From the NCBI GenBank assembly GCA_030598065.1, contig JAUVQR010000084.1:1-6599 (forward strand): 6,599 nt of DNA, read 5' to 3'. The DNA comes from Planctomycetota bacterium. Its GTDB lineage: Bacteria > Planctomycetota > Brocadiia > Brocadiales > Bathyanammoxibiaceae. Below are positions 5,549 through 6,599 of the stretch, one piece after another (within the stretch, counting starts at the first letter, position 1; every line of letters starts with the position of its first letter). Made by a program: the position numbers and the translations under genes. The notes under the pieces were generated by a model, which was given only the letters and a program-made list of their open reading frames with translations, did not search any database and was not told where the DNA came from.

Positions 5549-6599
5549 CTATACGAAGGTCTTCTCAGGGGCCTGAGGGTCTTTATGAGACCTTGTAGAC
5601 CTGGTCAGATAGCGAAGGTGGCCGGGACCCAGGAGTTTTTCCAGGGCACGCTCAAAGTCCCCCGTGAGAGAGACGTAGAATCTCTTGTTAACCTTTATCC
5701 TGGCCCGTTCTTCCTTATGGCCCGAGAGCTCTAGGACGACGGCGCTGTTGCCGTGGTAGGCGGAGAACAGGGCCTTTAGCCGGGACAGTGTCGGATCATC
5801 AATGGCGGAATCCTCCAGCCTTATCGCGGCACCCACCCTCTGTGTGTCGGGGTCTTTCGCCTTCTTCTGCGGAGTCGGCGCTGAAGGGCCTTTGGGCTTG
5901 CCCTGCGCCTTATGCCTTACGTTCTCCAACAGCGCCGCCGAAGAGACCTTCAACGACGCCCTGCCGTTTCTCACTATAACCCTTCCTTTGACCGACACCA
6001 CCGCGTCTTTCACAAGGATTTCCTTGCTCTGTTCCAGTTGCCTGCTGAATACGAGGGCGTCCACCTGTCCTTCGAGGTCTTCGATGACCAGGTAGGCCAT
6101 GGGGTCGCCCTTTCTGGTGGTGGTGTTCTTCAACTCCACAATCACGCCGGCAACCGTGGCCTCTTCGCCTTCCGAAGACTCCTGTAGGCTTGACGTAGAC
6201 GTCGTTGAAAGTTCTCCAAGCATCTCCTTCAGTTTAAGAAGCGGATGCGAACTGACGTAGAAGCCGAGGACACTTTTTTCTTGGTGGAGCAATTCCTTTT
6301 CGGCCCACTCCGGGACGTCAGGTGACGTTATACCGCATGTAGGACACTCAACGGGCCCTTTCGCTCTTAATTCAGTCTTAAGGTCGTCAGTGTGAACTTT
6401 TTCACTGGAAGATTGTCCTTTTGCGCTCATTTCAGTTTTTAAGTCAAAGAGGCTTAGTTGGCCACTAAGGCGGTGTTGCCTCTGTTCTTCGGCAAGAAGC
6501 AGTTCGTAGTCCAGCGAAGCAAGGTGCTCGGCGCGATGGCCGGGAAGGCAGTCAAAACAACCCGCCTTTATCAGGCTCTCAAGGACCTGCCTGTTGACC
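5549..6599 (-). CDS. dnaE: DNA polymerase III alpha subunit, C-terminal part (gene runs off the right edge)
   Basis: The last 349 codons of the replicative polymerase catalytic subunit. The frame is open to the right edge, so the ATG at 6428-6430 is internal, not the start. Domains in order (fragment numbering): the helix-hairpin-helix end NRQVLESLIKAGCFD (2-16) and HRAEHLASLD; a perfect beta-clamp-binding pentapeptide QLSLF (47-51); an inserted linker with a repeated DLKTE segment and a CPTC (52-93); DVPEWAEKELL to LGFYVSSHPL (94-120), a hallmark of DnaE; an OB-fold from about 147 to 228 (VAGVIVELKNTTTRKGDPMAYLVIEDLEG region), expected to bind single-stranded DNA; a low-complexity lysine/proline linker (about 232-252); and a C-terminal domain to 349 that in relatives binds the tau clamp-loader subunit. 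The tail ends in a short basic extension. Identification is secure from the OB-fold and the preceding block. Confidence 0.94.
   Translation of the reverse strand, partial: VNRQVLESLIKAGCFDCLPGHRAEHLASLDYELLLAEEQRQHRLSGQLSLFDLKTEMSAKGQSSSEKVHTDDLKTELRAKGPVECPTCGITSPDVPEWAEKELLHQEKSVLGFYVSSHPLLKLKEMLGELSTTSTSSLQESSEGEEATVAGVIVELKNTTTRKGDPMAYLVIEDLEGQVDALVFSRQLEQSKEILVKDAVVSVKGRVIVRNGRASLKVSSAALLENVRHKAQGKPKGPSAPTPQKKAKDPDTQRVGAAIRLEDSAIDDPTLSRLKALFSAYHGNSAVVLELSGHKEERARIKVNKRFYVSLTGDFERALEKLLGPGHLRYLTRSTRSHKDPQAPEKTFV
6356..6445 (-). repeat. Imperfect 30-base direct repeat inside dnaE (60-base period)
   Basis: Bases 6416-6445 and 6356-6385 match at 22 of 30 positions in the same frame. They encode DLKTEMSAKG and DLKTELRAKG (8 of 10 identical) exactly 20 residues apart. 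Several mismatches are silent or conservative, so the duplication is not recent, or has been under protein-level selection. The repeat sits immediately after the clamp-binding motif. Confidence 0.8.

Noticed and set aside
5564..5592. Two small hairpins (arms 5564-5569 with 5572-5577, and 5578-5582 with 5588-5592) as a dnaE terminator
   Set aside because: They lie inside the last dnaE codons, the stems are short, and the nearest T-run on the minus strand is about 25 bases further on.
5549..6430. Independent 293-residue OB-fold protein starting at the ATG at 6428-6430
   Set aside because: The same frame continues without a stop to the window edge and encodes conserved DnaE sequence upstream, including QLSLF, so this is the C-terminal part of dnaE.

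Overview
The window looks like chromosomal housekeeping DNA from an anaerobic or microaerophilic bacterium of moderate GC content. The left half is a complete four-gene operon for a ferredoxin-dependent 2-oxoacid (most likely pyruvate) oxidoreductase, in the order gamma-delta-alpha-beta. This split four-subunit form is typical of archaea, deep-branching thermophiles and strict anaerobes that interconvert pyruvate and acetyl-CoA using ferredoxin. The right half, on the other strand, carries the 3' end of dnaE (DNA polymerase III alpha), a nucleoside-diphosphate-kinase-like protein of unusual architecture, and a glyoxalase-II-type metallo-beta-lactamase hydrolase. No gene identifies the phylum. 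Lineages such as Brocadiales/Planctomycetota, Nitrospirota or Desulfobacterota would fit, but this is only a guess.

Layout: 1-305 is a non-coding leader. It has an imperfect inverted repeat at the left edge, then AT-rich DNA, and a plausible sigma-70-type promoter at 231-260. 306-3213 is the por operon: porC-porD-porA-porB are packed with a 1-base overlap and gaps of 2 and 12 bases, each with a visible ribosome-binding site. porA starts at a GTG. 3214-3607 lies between convergent genes and holds three different palindromic elements in a row. 3608-6599, read right to left, is dnaE (start beyond the right edge), a 114-base gap with a possible promoter, the tandem-domain NDK-like gene, and the hydrolase gene, whose GTG start directly abuts the NDK stop codon.

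How the genes work together: the four Por subunits form one enzyme. Alpha and beta build the thiamine diphosphate active site, beta should carry the proximal FeS cluster, and delta carries two 4Fe-4S clusters that pass electrons to ferredoxin. Gamma completes the CoA-dependent assembly. The NDK-like and hydrolase genes are probably co-transcribed, but no shared pathway is evident.

The points most worth a second look are four. The NDK-like protein has two NDK folds, one without its catalytic residues and one with the active-site histidine plus two insertions. DnaE has an inserted linker next to a perfect clamp-binding motif, built from a 20-residue tandem repeat and ending in a CxxC. The convergent intergenic region has a cluster of palindromes, including a nested cruciform-type element. 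The left edge has a folded element of unknown nature. I saw no CRISPR array, transposase, tRNA or rRNA, and nothing that clearly amounts to a new multi-gene system.
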